Assembly (NCBI RefSeq): GCF_014163735.1
Contig: NZ_JACJDV010000040.1
Location: 1 to 32,684, forward strand
From: Shewanella sp. SR44-3
GTDB taxonomy: Bacteria; Pseudomonadota; Gammaproteobacteria; Enterobacterales; Shewanellaceae
Reading direction: 5' to 3'
DNA length: 32,684 nt
Position 1 is the first letter of the stretch, and each line of letters starts with the position of its first letter. Below the pieces are notes generated by a model. The model was not told the DNA's origin. It did not search any database and worked only from the letters and a program-made list of their open reading frames with translations. Position numbers and translations under genes: made by a program. Positions 1 through 7,449 of the stretch are shown here, in pieces.

Positions 1-77
1 TTGGCATATTCTAATTTTTGAAGAGGGCTGATATGGACTGCGCTTTTTCTGGTCATGTTTAATACCGATAAGATTTT

Positions 78-602
78 GTGTATTTTAAGCTGAAAATCAC
101 TCCAGTTTCATTAGACCATTACATTGCATTGGCCGGATTAAGTATCACATTACTGAGCTTTTCTTCATGGGCACAAGATCCAATTCAGACCCAAACCGAA
201 AGCCAAACTCGAATTGAAGTTATAAACATTGACGTTGCCAAGGCCGCGTTGCTGCAGGTGAGTGAAAATACCGATGACAAGAAATACTTGTGGCGATACC
301 TACAAACCACCAATGCTACGGATTGAATCATTCAATGCAAGCTTAGATAAAGGGTTGCAGTGGCAATTGATAAGCGAAAATGGCCAAGCGCCTGATAGCG
401 ATAGAATCACAGAGTATGAGCAAGATAAGGCGGATACAACGCCAAAAGAAGGGCAGAAAAAACTCACTTTCTCGGAATTAGTAAAACTAGACAGCATCAC
501 CTTTGTTAGTGAGAGTCTGCCCTTATCTACAAGTTTGCGCCTCATATTGAAGAGTTAGACAGTGATGAACTGAATGGCGAGCTAAGAATAAACAAGCTAT
601 GA
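78..602 (+). pseudogene. Frameshifted remnant of a small exported protein of unknown function
   Basis: I do not recognise the family. A reading frame from a GTG at 78 encodes a hydrophobic segment that looks like a signal peptide or N-terminal anchor (residues about 15-32, ending SSWA before QDP), then stops at 326. A second frame carries a plausible hydrophilic continuation (from about LRIESFNASLDKG to LDSITFVSESL, roughly 310-520). From about 513 the first frame resumes with KFAPHIEELDSDELNG and ends at a TGA at 600-602. Frames 1, 2 and 1 again joined would give a protein of about 170 residues. Two compensating single-base shifts near 300-312 and 515-530 explain this, either as gene decay or as assembly errors. 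It converges on the DUF3301 gene with 37 bp between stops. No good ribosome binding site is visible before 78. Confidence 0.45.
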
Positions 603-639
603 AATACTGACGGCTCCCAGTGAACCGCAAGCATAATGG

Positions 640-1026
640 CTAATGGCATTTACCGGTGCTGCAACGGGATTGAGTGCCGCAACCACCAAATTTTCCTTGA
701 GATAACGGCGCGTCATTCCACTCAGGTTCGGGAAATACTGGCCATTCAACCCCTTGGATTTGTTTACCTTTCATCGACAGCTGTCCCTGATGTTGATCCA
801 TGCCGTCGGTGCTAAATTCAAACATAAATGTGGCTTTCCAGCAGATACCTGTATGACCACCAAAGCTGGGTCTTGCATGAACCATGGCAATGGCAAGCAA
901 TTGAACACTTTGTTTTCGACAAGCCTGTTCGGCAAAGACACGACTTAATTCAGCCATTTGTCTTAATTGCCAAAAGAAGGCAGCAAGAACAAATAGCGCT
1001 AGGATTAAAATGACATCTGACATCAT
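640..1026 (-). CDS. DUF3301 family small membrane-anchored protein
   Basis: The protein has 128 residues. It starts with a hydrophobic helix (about residues 4-20, DVILILALFVLAAFFW) followed by QLRQMAELSRVFAEQACRK, the pattern of the DUF3301 family. A soluble region containing FMFEFSTDG and GQLSMKGKQ follows, and this is the part that most resembles the family. The function is unknown; the topology suggests a short inner-membrane anchor with a small cytoplasmic domain. The C-terminal tail is cysteine-rich (GGCGTQSRCSTGKCH) and might bind metal, which is inference only. The start codon overlaps the stop of the upstream DUF3549 gene by four bases (ATGA), so the two are probably translationally coupled. 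A second in-frame ATG follows directly at 1023. Confidence 0.75.
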   Translation of the reverse strand: MMSDVILILALFVLAAFFWQLRQMAELSRVFAEQACRKQSVQLLAIAMVHARPSFGGHTGICWKATFMFEFSTDGMDQHQGQLSMKGKQIQGVEWPVFPEPEWNDAPLSQGKFGGCGTQSRCSTGKCH

Positions 1027-2066
1027 GATTGAGCCGCCTTAAATAAACCGCCAATGGCAATAGAAAGGGTGTCACTGCGCTCGGGATTGCGAAGTTCGAG
1101 CAGCAATGCCTGACGTAGACTTGGAATCGCTACAATATCAGCAAAAACTTGATTGAAAAAGCCTTGCTCTTGCAGTGCTAACGCTTCAAGGAAGATTGTT
1201 CTACAGTCTGGGTCTTGTAAGGCAAGCCAGTTTCTGGCAGCGATTGTGATTAGATGGTTTGCATCGAGTAAGTTACCTTGACTTAAGTGCTTGATGGCCT
1301 TGATTGAAAGGCTTGGGTTTGATGCTAGCGCTGCTAAATAACTCGCTTTGTGTTCATCAAGGGCTTGTTCAAATTGCTGATAGACTCGCGCCGCTAAACT
1401 TGGCTCAAGCGGCAAGTGTTCCAAGCATTGGCAAATTGCCGCTTGAACAGGCAGGGGAGCGAAATCGAAACAAGCGATTAAACTGTTTAAATGATCAAGA
1501 TTTTTGACTCTAACGCACACATCTGCAATGCCTTGAAGCCCAAGTTGCTCCCAGTTATTACAGCCTTGTTCAACAGCTGTTGACGCTCCAACTAAGGACT
1601 GGCCTGATAAATATTGCGCCGCCAGTTCATACTGGCTGGAAGCTTGTTGCCCCAACTGCTGGCGCACCAGCGCATTAAATAGCGCCAGTTTGTGTTGATT
1701 CGGTTTGAAGCTAAAAGGGTGGTTAGCAAATTGTTCCTGCTGCGCTTCGGTTAACTCTTGGGTTAGGTCTTTGCCCAGTGCATCTAAAATCATTTGGATA
1801 AATTGGCTGCGAGGAGCCGGAGATAACAAACCTTGTTCATCCAAAGGCAGTTTTAGAAACCAAATGTAGGGCTGATCTGCATGCTGCCAAAAAACGAGTC
1901 CAATCTGCGCATGGCCTTGAATAGGAAAAGGGTAAGGCGCGAGCAGCGATTCAATTTGATGGAATGCGATAGCATCAATATGCTGGACTCTGCGTCCTAA
2001 ATCATACACTTGGAATTGGGTTTTTGCCGTGGTGAGAAACTGGCTTAAAGTGGTAATTTCGGTCAT
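1023..2066 (-). CDS. DUF3549 family protein
   Basis: This is a 347-residue soluble protein with no signal peptide or transmembrane segment. The N-terminal TLSQFLTTAKTQFQVYDLGR, the IWFLKLPLDEQG segment and the ELAAQYLSG region fit the DUF3549 family of gammaproteobacteria, whose function is not known. The C-terminal half is leucine- and alanine-rich and helical, with repeat-like units such as HLPLEPSLAARVYQQF and LAALASNPSLSIKAIKHLS, reminiscent of HEAT-type helical repeats (inference). It is the first gene of a two-gene minus-strand unit with the DUF3301 gene and is divergent from yqcC, sharing an 89-bp spacer with it. The assignment to the family is good; no biochemical role can be stated. 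Confidence 0.8.
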   Translation of the reverse strand: MTEITTLSQFLTTAKTQFQVYDLGRRVQHIDAIAFHQIESLLAPYPFPIQGHAQIGLVFWQHADQPYIWFLKLPLDEQGLLSPAPRSQFIQMILDALGKDLTQELTEAQQEQFANHPFSFKPNQHKLALFNALVRQQLGQQASSQYELAAQYLSGQSLVGASTAVEQGCNNWEQLGLQGIADVCVRVKNLDHLNSLIACFDFAPLPVQAAICQCLEHLPLEPSLAARVYQQFEQALDEHKASYLAALASNPSLSIKAIKHLSQGNLLDANHLITIAARNWLALQDPDCRTIFLEALALQEQGFFNQVFADIVAIPSLRQALLLELRNPERSDTLSIAIGGLFKAAQS

Positions 2067-2155
2067 GTCTGCGCCATTTACTTGGTTTATTTGGATAACA
2101 ACCGCGAGATGATATCATATCCCGCTATAAGCCTTGAGTTCACATTGATATTTTT

Positions 2156-2476
2156 ATGCCTTATAAATCTTGTAAAATCCATTTAGCTAACCTAGAAGCC
2201 TTGTTGAAACAGCAATATCTCTGGGCAAATAGCACGCCATCTGCCGCGGCGTTAGCAAGCACAGCCCCCTTTGCCTGCGATACACTGGCCTTTGAGCAGT
2301 GGCTGCAGTTTATTTTTATTCCCAAATTCAGCGCGCTAATCAATGCGCAGCAGGCGTTACCTACTCATATGCAGATAGCGCCTATGGCTGCTCAAGTGTG
2401 GCAAGCTGATGCTTCACGTCAGCCAATCATTGACCAACTTATCGCAATGGATGACTTTATTAATGCCGGATATTAA
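2156..2476 (+). CDS. yqcC: YqcC family protein (DUF446)
   Basis: The 106-residue protein matches the YqcC/DUF446 family in length and pattern: LEALLKQQYLW near the N terminus, then PFACDTLAFEQWLQFIFIPK, LPTHMQIAPMAAQVW and a helical end (IIDQLIAMDDF). The family forms a small helical bundle and its function is unknown. In E. coli the order is also yqcC, truC, yqcA, and the same order is kept here. Its 3' end overlaps the likely truC start by 14 bp, which points to translational coupling. No strong Shine-Dalgarno sequence precedes the ATG. Confidence 0.88.
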   Translation: MPYKSCKIHLANLEALLKQQYLWANSTPSAAALASTAPFACDTLAFEQWLQFIFIPKFSALINAQQALPTHMQIAPMAAQVWQADASRQPIIDQLIAMDDFINAGY

Positions 2477-3365
2477 CGTTACACCTCAGCTCAGTGATAT
2501 GGCTGACATCTCAACTGATGCATTTGATTATACTGATATTTATGAGCAAGACGACAGTGGATTAGATACCGATGAAGCGGGAGTCATTGCAGGCTCAAAT
2601 GAGTCAGACCAACAAGCGCCAGCACTGACTATCTTGTATCAAGACGATGACATAGTGGCAATTCATAAACCTGCAGGTTTATTGGTGCATCGCAGTTATT
2701 TAGCCCGTAAAGAGCGTTTTTTTGCCATGCAGCTCACTCGGGATTTAGTTGGCTGCCATGTGTTCCCGGTGCACAGACTCGACAGGCCCACATCCGGGGT
2801 ATTACTGTTTGCAAAAAGCAGTGAAGCGGCTCGTAACTTGTGTGAGCAATTTGCTAATCATACGATTAAAAAAGACTATTTAGCCTTGGTGCGAGGCAAT
2901 ATGTACGAAGCTGGCTTGTTAGATTACCCGTTAAGAATCGAGCTTGATGATGTCGCTGACAAACATGCAACGGTGGGGAAACCTGCTCAAGAAGCGCAAA
3001 CTAGCTATCAGCCCTTGCTCAACAGTGAAATCCCCTTTAGCTCGGGCCGCTATCCCACCAGTCGTTTTGCACTGATAAAATTAAGTCCTCATACAGGCCG
3101 TAAGCATCAACTGCGGCGTCACATGGCCCATTTACGCCACCCCATTTTAGGTGACACGACCCATGGTGACGGCAAGCAAAATAAATTCAGCCGAGAACAC
3201 TTCGGTGTAAATCGCCTATGGCTAATAGCCAAGCGGCTGAGTTTTACCCATCCAGTGACTGGAAAACCCATGACAATTGAAACTCAAATTGAGCCCCAGT
3301 GGTTGGCAAGTTTCACTTTATTGGGCTGGAATGAACAGCAGTTAACCGAGTCTGGAATTATTTAA
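2463..3365 (+). CDS. truC: tRNA pseudouridine synthase C (pseudouridine-65)
   Basis: This is a RluA-family pseudouridine synthase. The HRLDRPTSGVLL motif holds the catalytic aspartate, and PHTGRKHQLRRHMAHLRHP and GVNRLWLIAKRLSFTHP are family blocks. TruC modifies U65 in the T stem of several tRNAs. The fold begins at about LTILYQDDDIVAIHKPAG. An ATG at 2463 has GGATGA eight bases upstream and gives 300 residues. An upstream in-frame ATG at 2409 (318 residues) lacks a good ribosome binding site. Either start leaves an unusual acidic N-terminal extension (about 50 residues from 2463) absent from the E. coli enzyme of about 260 residues. It overlaps yqcC. Confidence 0.92.
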   Translation: MPDINVTPQLSDMADISTDAFDYTDIYEQDDSGLDTDEAGVIAGSNESDQQAPALTILYQDDDIVAIHKPAGLLVHRSYLARKERFFAMQLTRDLVGCHVFPVHRLDRPTSGVLLFAKSSEAARNLCEQFANHTIKKDYLALVRGNMYEAGLLDYPLRIELDDVADKHATVGKPAQEAQTSYQPLLNSEIPFSSGRYPTSRFALIKLSPHTGRKHQLRRHMAHLRHPILGDTTHGDGKQNKFSREHFGVNRLWLIAKRLSFTHPVTGKPMTIETQIEPQWLASFTLLGWNEQQLTESGII

Positions 3366-3543
3366 GCAAACTTGCTTAGCTAAGGTGCAGGGCAAATATA
3401 AAGTTGTTACTATGATTGGCTGAACCTATGCTCAATGACTTAGGATTGAGCCCGTGCCACTCAGGTTAAGTGCCAACTCATAAATCATAACAGTGGCCGA
3501 ATCGAGCCATGATTAGTTTTATCACGTTTAAGGGAATAGATTG
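3366..3543. other. Intergenic spacer truC-yqcA
   Basis: This 178-bp stretch contains a small inverted repeat just after truC (TAAGCA-AACT-TGCTTA, about 3363-3378) with no T run, so it is not a convincing terminator. The only other signal is the AAGGGA ribosome binding site (3530-3535) for yqcA. I see no gene here. Confidence 0.5.
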
Positions 3544-3996
3544 ATGCAGAAAGTAAATCTGGTATTTGGTACTGTCTATGGCAGCGCTCAACACGTTGCA
3601 GAGACCTTGGCCGCAGCCATAGAAAAACTAGACTATGAGGTGGCGATAAAACATCCTAACGAACTTGCGAGTTTTACCCCGCCAGAAGATGAACTATTAA
3701 TCATTATTTGTTCCACCACGGGACAAGGGGATCTGCCCGATGATATTTTTCCTTGGTTTAACTTACTTAAATCAACTGCCCCTTATCTGCCTAAACTGAA
3801 CTACAGCATCATAGGTCTAGGTGATTCTTGTTATGAAACCTTTTGCGGCGCCGCGAAGCAATTTGAAGCCTTGTTTGAAGAGCTTGGCGCTAAAGCCGTC
3901 ACGCCATTACTTGAAATTGATGCCAGCGAAACCATGAGTCCAGAAGATGATGCCCTAGAGTGGATAGACGTGTGGCACAACCAAGTCGGGCATTAA
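3544..3996 (+). CDS. yqcA: Flavodoxin YqcA
   Basis: The 150-residue protein is a short-chain flavodoxin. The FMN phosphate-binding loop is GTVYGSAQHVAE near the N terminus; STTGQGDLPDDIFPWF and IGLGDSCYETFCGAAKQFEAL are the two other FMN-contacting loops. The STTGQGDLP and final LLEIDASE segments resemble E. coli YqcA more than MioC. It would carry electrons in the cytoplasm; its partner is not known. The ATG at 3544 has AAGGGA eight bases upstream; a TTG at 3541 is directly before it but less likely. The gene follows truC, as in E. coli. The downstream PTS gene starts inside its last codons. Confidence 0.9.
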   Translation: MQKVNLVFGTVYGSAQHVAETLAAAIEKLDYEVAIKHPNELASFTPPEDELLIIICSTTGQGDLPDDIFPWFNLLKSTAPYLPKLNYSIIGLGDSCYETFCGAAKQFEALFEELGAKAVTPLLEIDASETMSPEDDALEWIDVWHNQVGH

Positions 3997-5423
3997 GTTA
4001 CTTAAATCAACAATGGTTTAAATTCGCCCAACGTTTGAGCCAAGCGCTGTTGGTACCCATTGCCATTTTGCCAGCCGCTGGGATTATGCTTGGGCTAACG
4101 GTTAATCCACTGCCGTTTATTCCCATTGAATTGACTATGATTTTTGCCGCAGTGGGGAAATTGATTTTCACCATGATGCCGCTGCTTTTTAGTGTTGCTA
4201 TCGCCATTGGTTTTTGTAAAGACCAAGGTATAGCGGCATTTTCTGCGGTGTTTGGTTTTGGGGTGTTTCAGTCCACCTTAGGTGCACTCACTGCACTATA
4301 TCAGCTACCTTCAAGGCCCCTTTGGGGAATAGATACTATAGATACGGGAATTGTAGGCGGAATTTTAGTCGGTGCAGTGACCTGTTTAGCAGTAAAGTTC
4401 AGCCAACATTTACGCTTACCCGCTATGTTTTCATTTTTTGAGGGTAGGCGCAGTGCACCATTAATCGTTATCCCATTGACCATTGGTCTTGCTTACCTAC
4501 TGAGTTTACTGTGGCCGAGTTTGTCAGTGGTGATTCAGCGTCTTTCTGATTGGGCAGTGTACCAAGAGCCTTCCTTGGCTTTTGGGATCTATGGCCTGGT
4601 TGAGCGGTTGCTTATTCCCTTAGGGTTACACCATATTTGGAATGCGCCATTTTATTTAGAAGTGGGGCAGTTTTTTGATGGCAGTCAAGTGATCCGCGGC
4701 GAAATAGGCCGCTATTTAGCGGGGGATCCTTCAGCTGGTAATCTTGCCGGTGGTTATTTAATTAAAATGTGGGGTTTGCCAGCGGCTGCACTGGCTATCT
4801 GGCGCTGCGCTGATAAAAGTGAGCGTAACCGTGTTGCCGGCATTATGCTTTCTGCGGCCATGGCCAGTTGGTTAACTGGGGTGACTGAGCCGCTGGAATT
4901 TGCCTTTTTATTTGTCGCCCCTATGTTGTTTTTTTGCCATGCCCTGTTAACGGGCTTAGCATACAGCCTGTGTGTGCTGCTTGAAGTACACCATGGAATT
5001 GTGTTTTCCCATGGCTTAGTTGATTTTAGTTTACTGTATTCTTTATCTTCTAATACCAATTGGTTATTGATCTTAGGCCCCTTAACTGGGGTGATCTACT
5101 ATGCATTATTTACCACAAGTATTTTAAGTTTTAACTTAAAAACCCCTGGTAGATTGGCCAGCAGCAATAATGATGAGCAAAAGGAAAGCTTACGTTCCAT
5201 GATTGCAGCCCTAGGCGGCCGGCAAAACGTGCTTGAGCTGAATGCGTGCTTAACACGCCTTAGGATAAGCGTCATAGACGCCACCTTAGTGGACAAAGCT
5301 CGCTTGATGCGTCTGGGGGCTAAGGGCGTTATTGTGGTAGGTAAGGGCGTACAGGTGGTTTTTGGCACTAAAGCCGAAACCTTACGTAAATTATTACAAA
5401 AATACTTAGATTCCCGCCGCTAA
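3960..5423 (+). CDS. ptsG: PTS glucose-type permease, EIICB (PtsG-like)
   Basis: The 487-residue protein has an N-terminal EIIC transport domain with about ten hydrophobic segments (residues about 25-390) and a C-terminal EIIB domain (about 405-487). Glucose-family marks include FGIYGLVERLLIPLGLHHIW, GDPSAGNLAGGYL, the GVTEPLEF substrate/phosphotransfer loop, and LKTPGR at the domain linker. GLHHIWN fits PtsG rather than NagE, which has GLHQVLN. The EIIB phosphocysteine is Cys430 in LNACLTRLR. No EIIA domain is fused or encoded nearby, so phosphate must come from a separate Crr-type protein. There is no ATG near the N terminus; GTG at 3960 or at 3972 (AGAGTGG upstream) is the start, and both overlap yqcA, which suggests coupling. 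The exact sugar is not proven by sequence. Confidence 0.85.
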   Translation: MDRRVAQPSRALSYLNQQWFKFAQRLSQALLVPIAILPAAGIMLGLTVNPLPFIPIELTMIFAAVGKLIFTMMPLLFSVAIAIGFCKDQGIAAFSAVFGFGVFQSTLGALTALYQLPSRPLWGIDTIDTGIVGGILVGAVTCLAVKFSQHLRLPAMFSFFEGRRSAPLIVIPLTIGLAYLLSLLWPSLSVVIQRLSDWAVYQEPSLAFGIYGLVERLLIPLGLHHIWNAPFYLEVGQFFDGSQVIRGEIGRYLAGDPSAGNLAGGYLIKMWGLPAAALAIWRCADKSERNRVAGIMLSAAMASWLTGVTEPLEFAFLFVAPMLFFCHALLTGLAYSLCVLLEVHHGIVFSHGLVDFSLLYSLSSNTNWLLILGPLTGVIYYALFTTSILSFNLKTPGRLASSNNDEQKESLRSMIAALGGRQNVLELNACLTRLRISVIDATLVDKARLMRLGAKGVIVVGKGVQVVFGTKAETLRKLLQKYLDSRR

Positions 5424-5523
5424 ACTTAGCCCCATCCTCGACTAATGCTTAACGCTAAATTTGGTGAGTGTCGCACTTCAGAGTTGAATTCGGGACTTTG
5501 TTGATTGATTTGTTTCTAAAATA

Positions 5524-5541
5524 CTTTATTCTCAAATAAAG
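5524..5541. repeat. AT-rich inverted repeat upstream of purU
   Basis: CTTTATT and AATAAAG form a perfect 7-bp inverted repeat with a CTCA spacer, about 70 bp upstream of the purU start in the 186-bp ptsG-purU spacer. It could be an operator or a weak RNA hairpin; there is no T run directly after it. The rest of the spacer shows no gene. Confidence 0.3.
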
Positions 5542-5609
5542 ATTATTCTTAATTACAGATAAAGTAGACGAGTCCATTTCAGGCTTGAGTCATCATCGAG
5601 GAGTAAAGC

Positions 5610-6467
5610 ATGGTTTCTTCAGAGCCAGAAAACAAAGTAAGAAAAATTTTAATCACAGATTGCGCCGATGCTAAGGGGCTTATCGCTAAAATAACCAGTG
5701 TCTGTTTTGCTCATCAGCTCAACATCATTAAAAATACTGAGTTTGTTGACCGCATTCAAGGTCGATTTTTTATGCGTACTGTGCTTGAAGGTGTGTTTGA
5801 TGATGCTAGTTTACTCAGCGCATTACGCCAAGTCTTACCAGCCCAAAATCATACCAAGCTGGTGGCTGCCGATAAGAAACGCATTGTTGTCATGGTTACT
5901 AAGGAAGCTCATTGCTTAGGGGACTTGTTGATGAAAGCCTATTATGGCGGCCTAGATGTGGAAATCGCCGCTGTAGTGGGTAATTATGATAATTTGCGTA
6001 ATTTAACCGAGAAGTTTGATATACCTTTTCATCATGTGTGCCATCAAGGTTTAGATAGGTTGGAGCATGAACAAGCCATACTGCAGATAGTGAATGGCTA
6101 TCAGCCAGATTATGTGGTGTTGGCTAAATACATGCGGGTGCTAACCCCTGAATTTGTGAATGCCTATCCTGATAAAATCATTAATATCCATCATTCATTT
6201 TTACCTGCCTTTATTGGCGCATCGCCTTACAAGCAAGCGTGGGAGCGAGGGGTTAAAATTATTGGTGCTACGGCTCACTTTGTGAATGATTGCCTCGATG
6301 AAGGCCCAATTATTAAACAAGATGTTATTTCGGTTGATCATACTTTTAGCGCTGAAGAAATGGCGCATAATGGCCGTGATGTAGAAAAAAGTGTACTGAG
6401 TAAGGCATTGCAATTGGTATTGAATGAACAGGTGATAGTGTACGGCAATAAAACCGTGGTGTTTTAG
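5610..6467 (+). CDS. purU: Formyltetrahydrofolate deformylase
   Basis: PurU hydrolyses 10-formyltetrahydrofolate to formate and tetrahydrofolate, balancing one-carbon pools and feeding formate to PurT. The 285-residue protein has an N-terminal ACT regulatory domain (from ILITDCADAKGLIAKITSV to about residue 90) and a C-terminal formyltransferase-fold domain. The latter carries the GART-type signature NIHHSFLPAFIGASPY (about 192-207) followed by GVKIIGATAHFVND and LDEGPII. Length matches E. coli PurU (280). The ATG is preceded by GAGGA at good spacing. It converges with dapD, with an IS4-type element between them. An alternative such as a phosphoribosylglycinamide formyltransferase is ruled out by the ACT domain. 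Confidence 0.95.
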   Translation: MVSSEPENKVRKILITDCADAKGLIAKITSVCFAHQLNIIKNTEFVDRIQGRFFMRTVLEGVFDDASLLSALRQVLPAQNHTKLVAADKKRIVVMVTKEAHCLGDLLMKAYYGGLDVEIAAVVGNYDNLRNLTEKFDIPFHHVCHQGLDRLEHEQAILQIVNGYQPDYVVLAKYMRVLTPEFVNAYPDKIINIHHSFLPAFIGASPYKQAWERGVKIIGATAHFVNDCLDEGPIIKQDVISVDHTFSAEEMAHNGRDVEKSVLSKALQLVLNEQVIVYGNKTVVF

Positions 6468-6502
6468 CCTGTCCCATGAGTCAAGTGGTAAATAAAAAGC
6501 CC

Positions 6503-6514
6503 AGTCAATGACTG
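6503..6514. repeat. Left 12-bp target-site duplication of the IS4-family element
   Basis: AGTCAATGACTG here is repeated exactly at 7450-7461. Twelve bases fits the 11-13 bp duplications of IS4. The repeat is palindromic (AGTC-AAT-GACT core). Together with flanking CC on this side and GG plus a T run on the far side, it restores an ancestral terminator hairpin. Confidence 0.85.
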
Positions 6515-6533
6515 CAATGCCTATCGTTTAAGG
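6515..6533 (+). repeat. Left terminal inverted repeat of the IS4-family element
   Basis: This end, CAATGCCTATCGTTTAAGG, aligns with the reverse complement of 7431-7449, TAATGCTATTCGGATAAGC, with 12 of 19 positions matching. The AATGC and TAAG blocks are shared with the IS4 end as recalled. The outermost base differs (C against T). Confidence 0.75.
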
Positions 6534-6562
6534 GTACTTGACCGATCTTGCAGATGAATGAT

Positions 6563-6594
6563 AATCCCTACCAGTATTCTGGTGGGGATTTTTT
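6563..6594 (+). promoter_or_regulatory. Hairpin at the transposase start: terminator and ribosome-site lock
   Basis: AATCCCTACCAG (6563-6574) pairs with CTGGTGGGGATT (6579-6590) as a 12-bp stem with one U-G pair and a TATT loop, followed by a six-T run (6589-6594) abutting the transposase ATG at 6595. The only Shine-Dalgarno-like sequence, GGTGGGG (6581-6587), lies inside the 3' arm. A transcript entering from purU would both tend to terminate and hide the ribosome site. Protection from impinging transcription is known for IS10 and IS50; here it is inferred from sequence. Confidence 0.65.
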
Positions 6595-7429
6595 ATGTTT
6601 GAGCAAGAGCTTGAATTAGTTCATGAGTCTGTTGAAGAAAGTGGGTCTTATGGTTCTGTAATGGAGGCTATTGATTCAGAGTGGATCGAACAATCACTCC
6701 TTTCAGCTAACAAGGCGAGTATCCGTCATCGCCGTCTGCCTGCACAGCAGGCAGTCTGGCTAGTGCTTTGGATGGGATTAATTTCAAAAACACACAAACC
6801 TTATCCTCAACTTCGATTAGTCAGCCTTATATCTACTGAAACCAGAATGGTATTAGGTGCTGCCTTTGATGGCTGTCACGTAGGAGAGAGCACACTCGCA
6901 CAGCGTTTAGTCCAAGATATACCTGATCACTCCTTAACCCTATTTGACCGTTGTTATTTCTCCGCTGACTGATTAGTCAATTGGCAAAGCTCTGGGGTAC
7001 AGCGACATTGGCTGACCCCAGTAAAGTCAAAAATGCGTTACGAGGTGGTCGAAGAGTTTGCGAATAATGATTTGCTCATTGATATACCAGTCTCTCCCCA
7101 AGCGAGAAAGAAAAACCCCGAGCTTCCCGAAACATGGCGTGCTCGTTTTATTGCTTATCGCTTATAATCTGGTTCGTTTAGAAATGGCAGCGATAGCAAA
7201 GGAAGCTAAAGTTGCGCCAACCCGTATCAGTTTTACCGCGGCAATAAGCTTGATAGATACACCATTAAGGTGGCTTGCTTTATCACCAGATGGAAAGTTG
7301 CCAGCGAAACTTAAGCAAATGCGAGCCGATATAAAACACTTTATCCTTCCAGATAAAAGAAAGCACCGAACGTATCCACGCTCAGTGCTCTATATACCTA
7401 GCCGCTATCCACTTAACTATAAACAGTAA
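6595..7429 (+). pseudogene. IS4-family transposase, broken
   Basis: Three blocks align with IS4 transposase as recalled. The N terminus runs to about residue 63 (ASIRHRRLPAQQAVWLVLWM). A middle block runs from about YPQLRLVSLIS through LTLFDRCYFS and, past an in-frame TGA at 6970-6972, on to HWLTP and SPQARKKNPELPE. The C terminus starts at LIAYNLVRLEMA, in a shifted frame from about 7140. About 88 residues are missing at the first junction (near 6781) and about 75 at the second (near 7145-7165). These remove the regions of the first catalytic Asp and of the catalytic Glu (the YREK signature), so no active enzyme can be made. Confidence 0.9.
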
Positions 7430-7430
7430 T

Positions 7431-7449
7431 GCTTATCCGAATAGCATTA
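7431..7449 (-). repeat. Right terminal inverted repeat of the IS4-family element
   Basis: Reverse complement of this end, TAATGCTATTCGGATAAGC, is close to the IS4 terminus and to the left end at 6515-6533. It lies directly against the right 12-bp target duplication and starts two bases after the transposase remnant stop. Confidence 0.75.

Larger units (their letters stand above)
6515..7449 (+). mobile_element. IS4-family insertion sequence, internally deleted
   Basis: The element spans 935 bp between exact 12-bp direct repeats. Its ends are imperfect inverted repeats (6515-6533 and 7431-7449; AATGC, TCG and TAAG shared) resembling the IS4 ends as recalled (TAATGCCGATCAGTTAAG); the left end continues with TTGACCGATC, also as in IS4. 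Intact IS4 is about 1426 bp. The missing 490 bp or so corresponds well to two transposase deletions of about 88 and 75 codons. One transposase remnant lies inside. It sits between convergent purU and dapD and interrupts their shared terminator. Confidence 0.88.
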
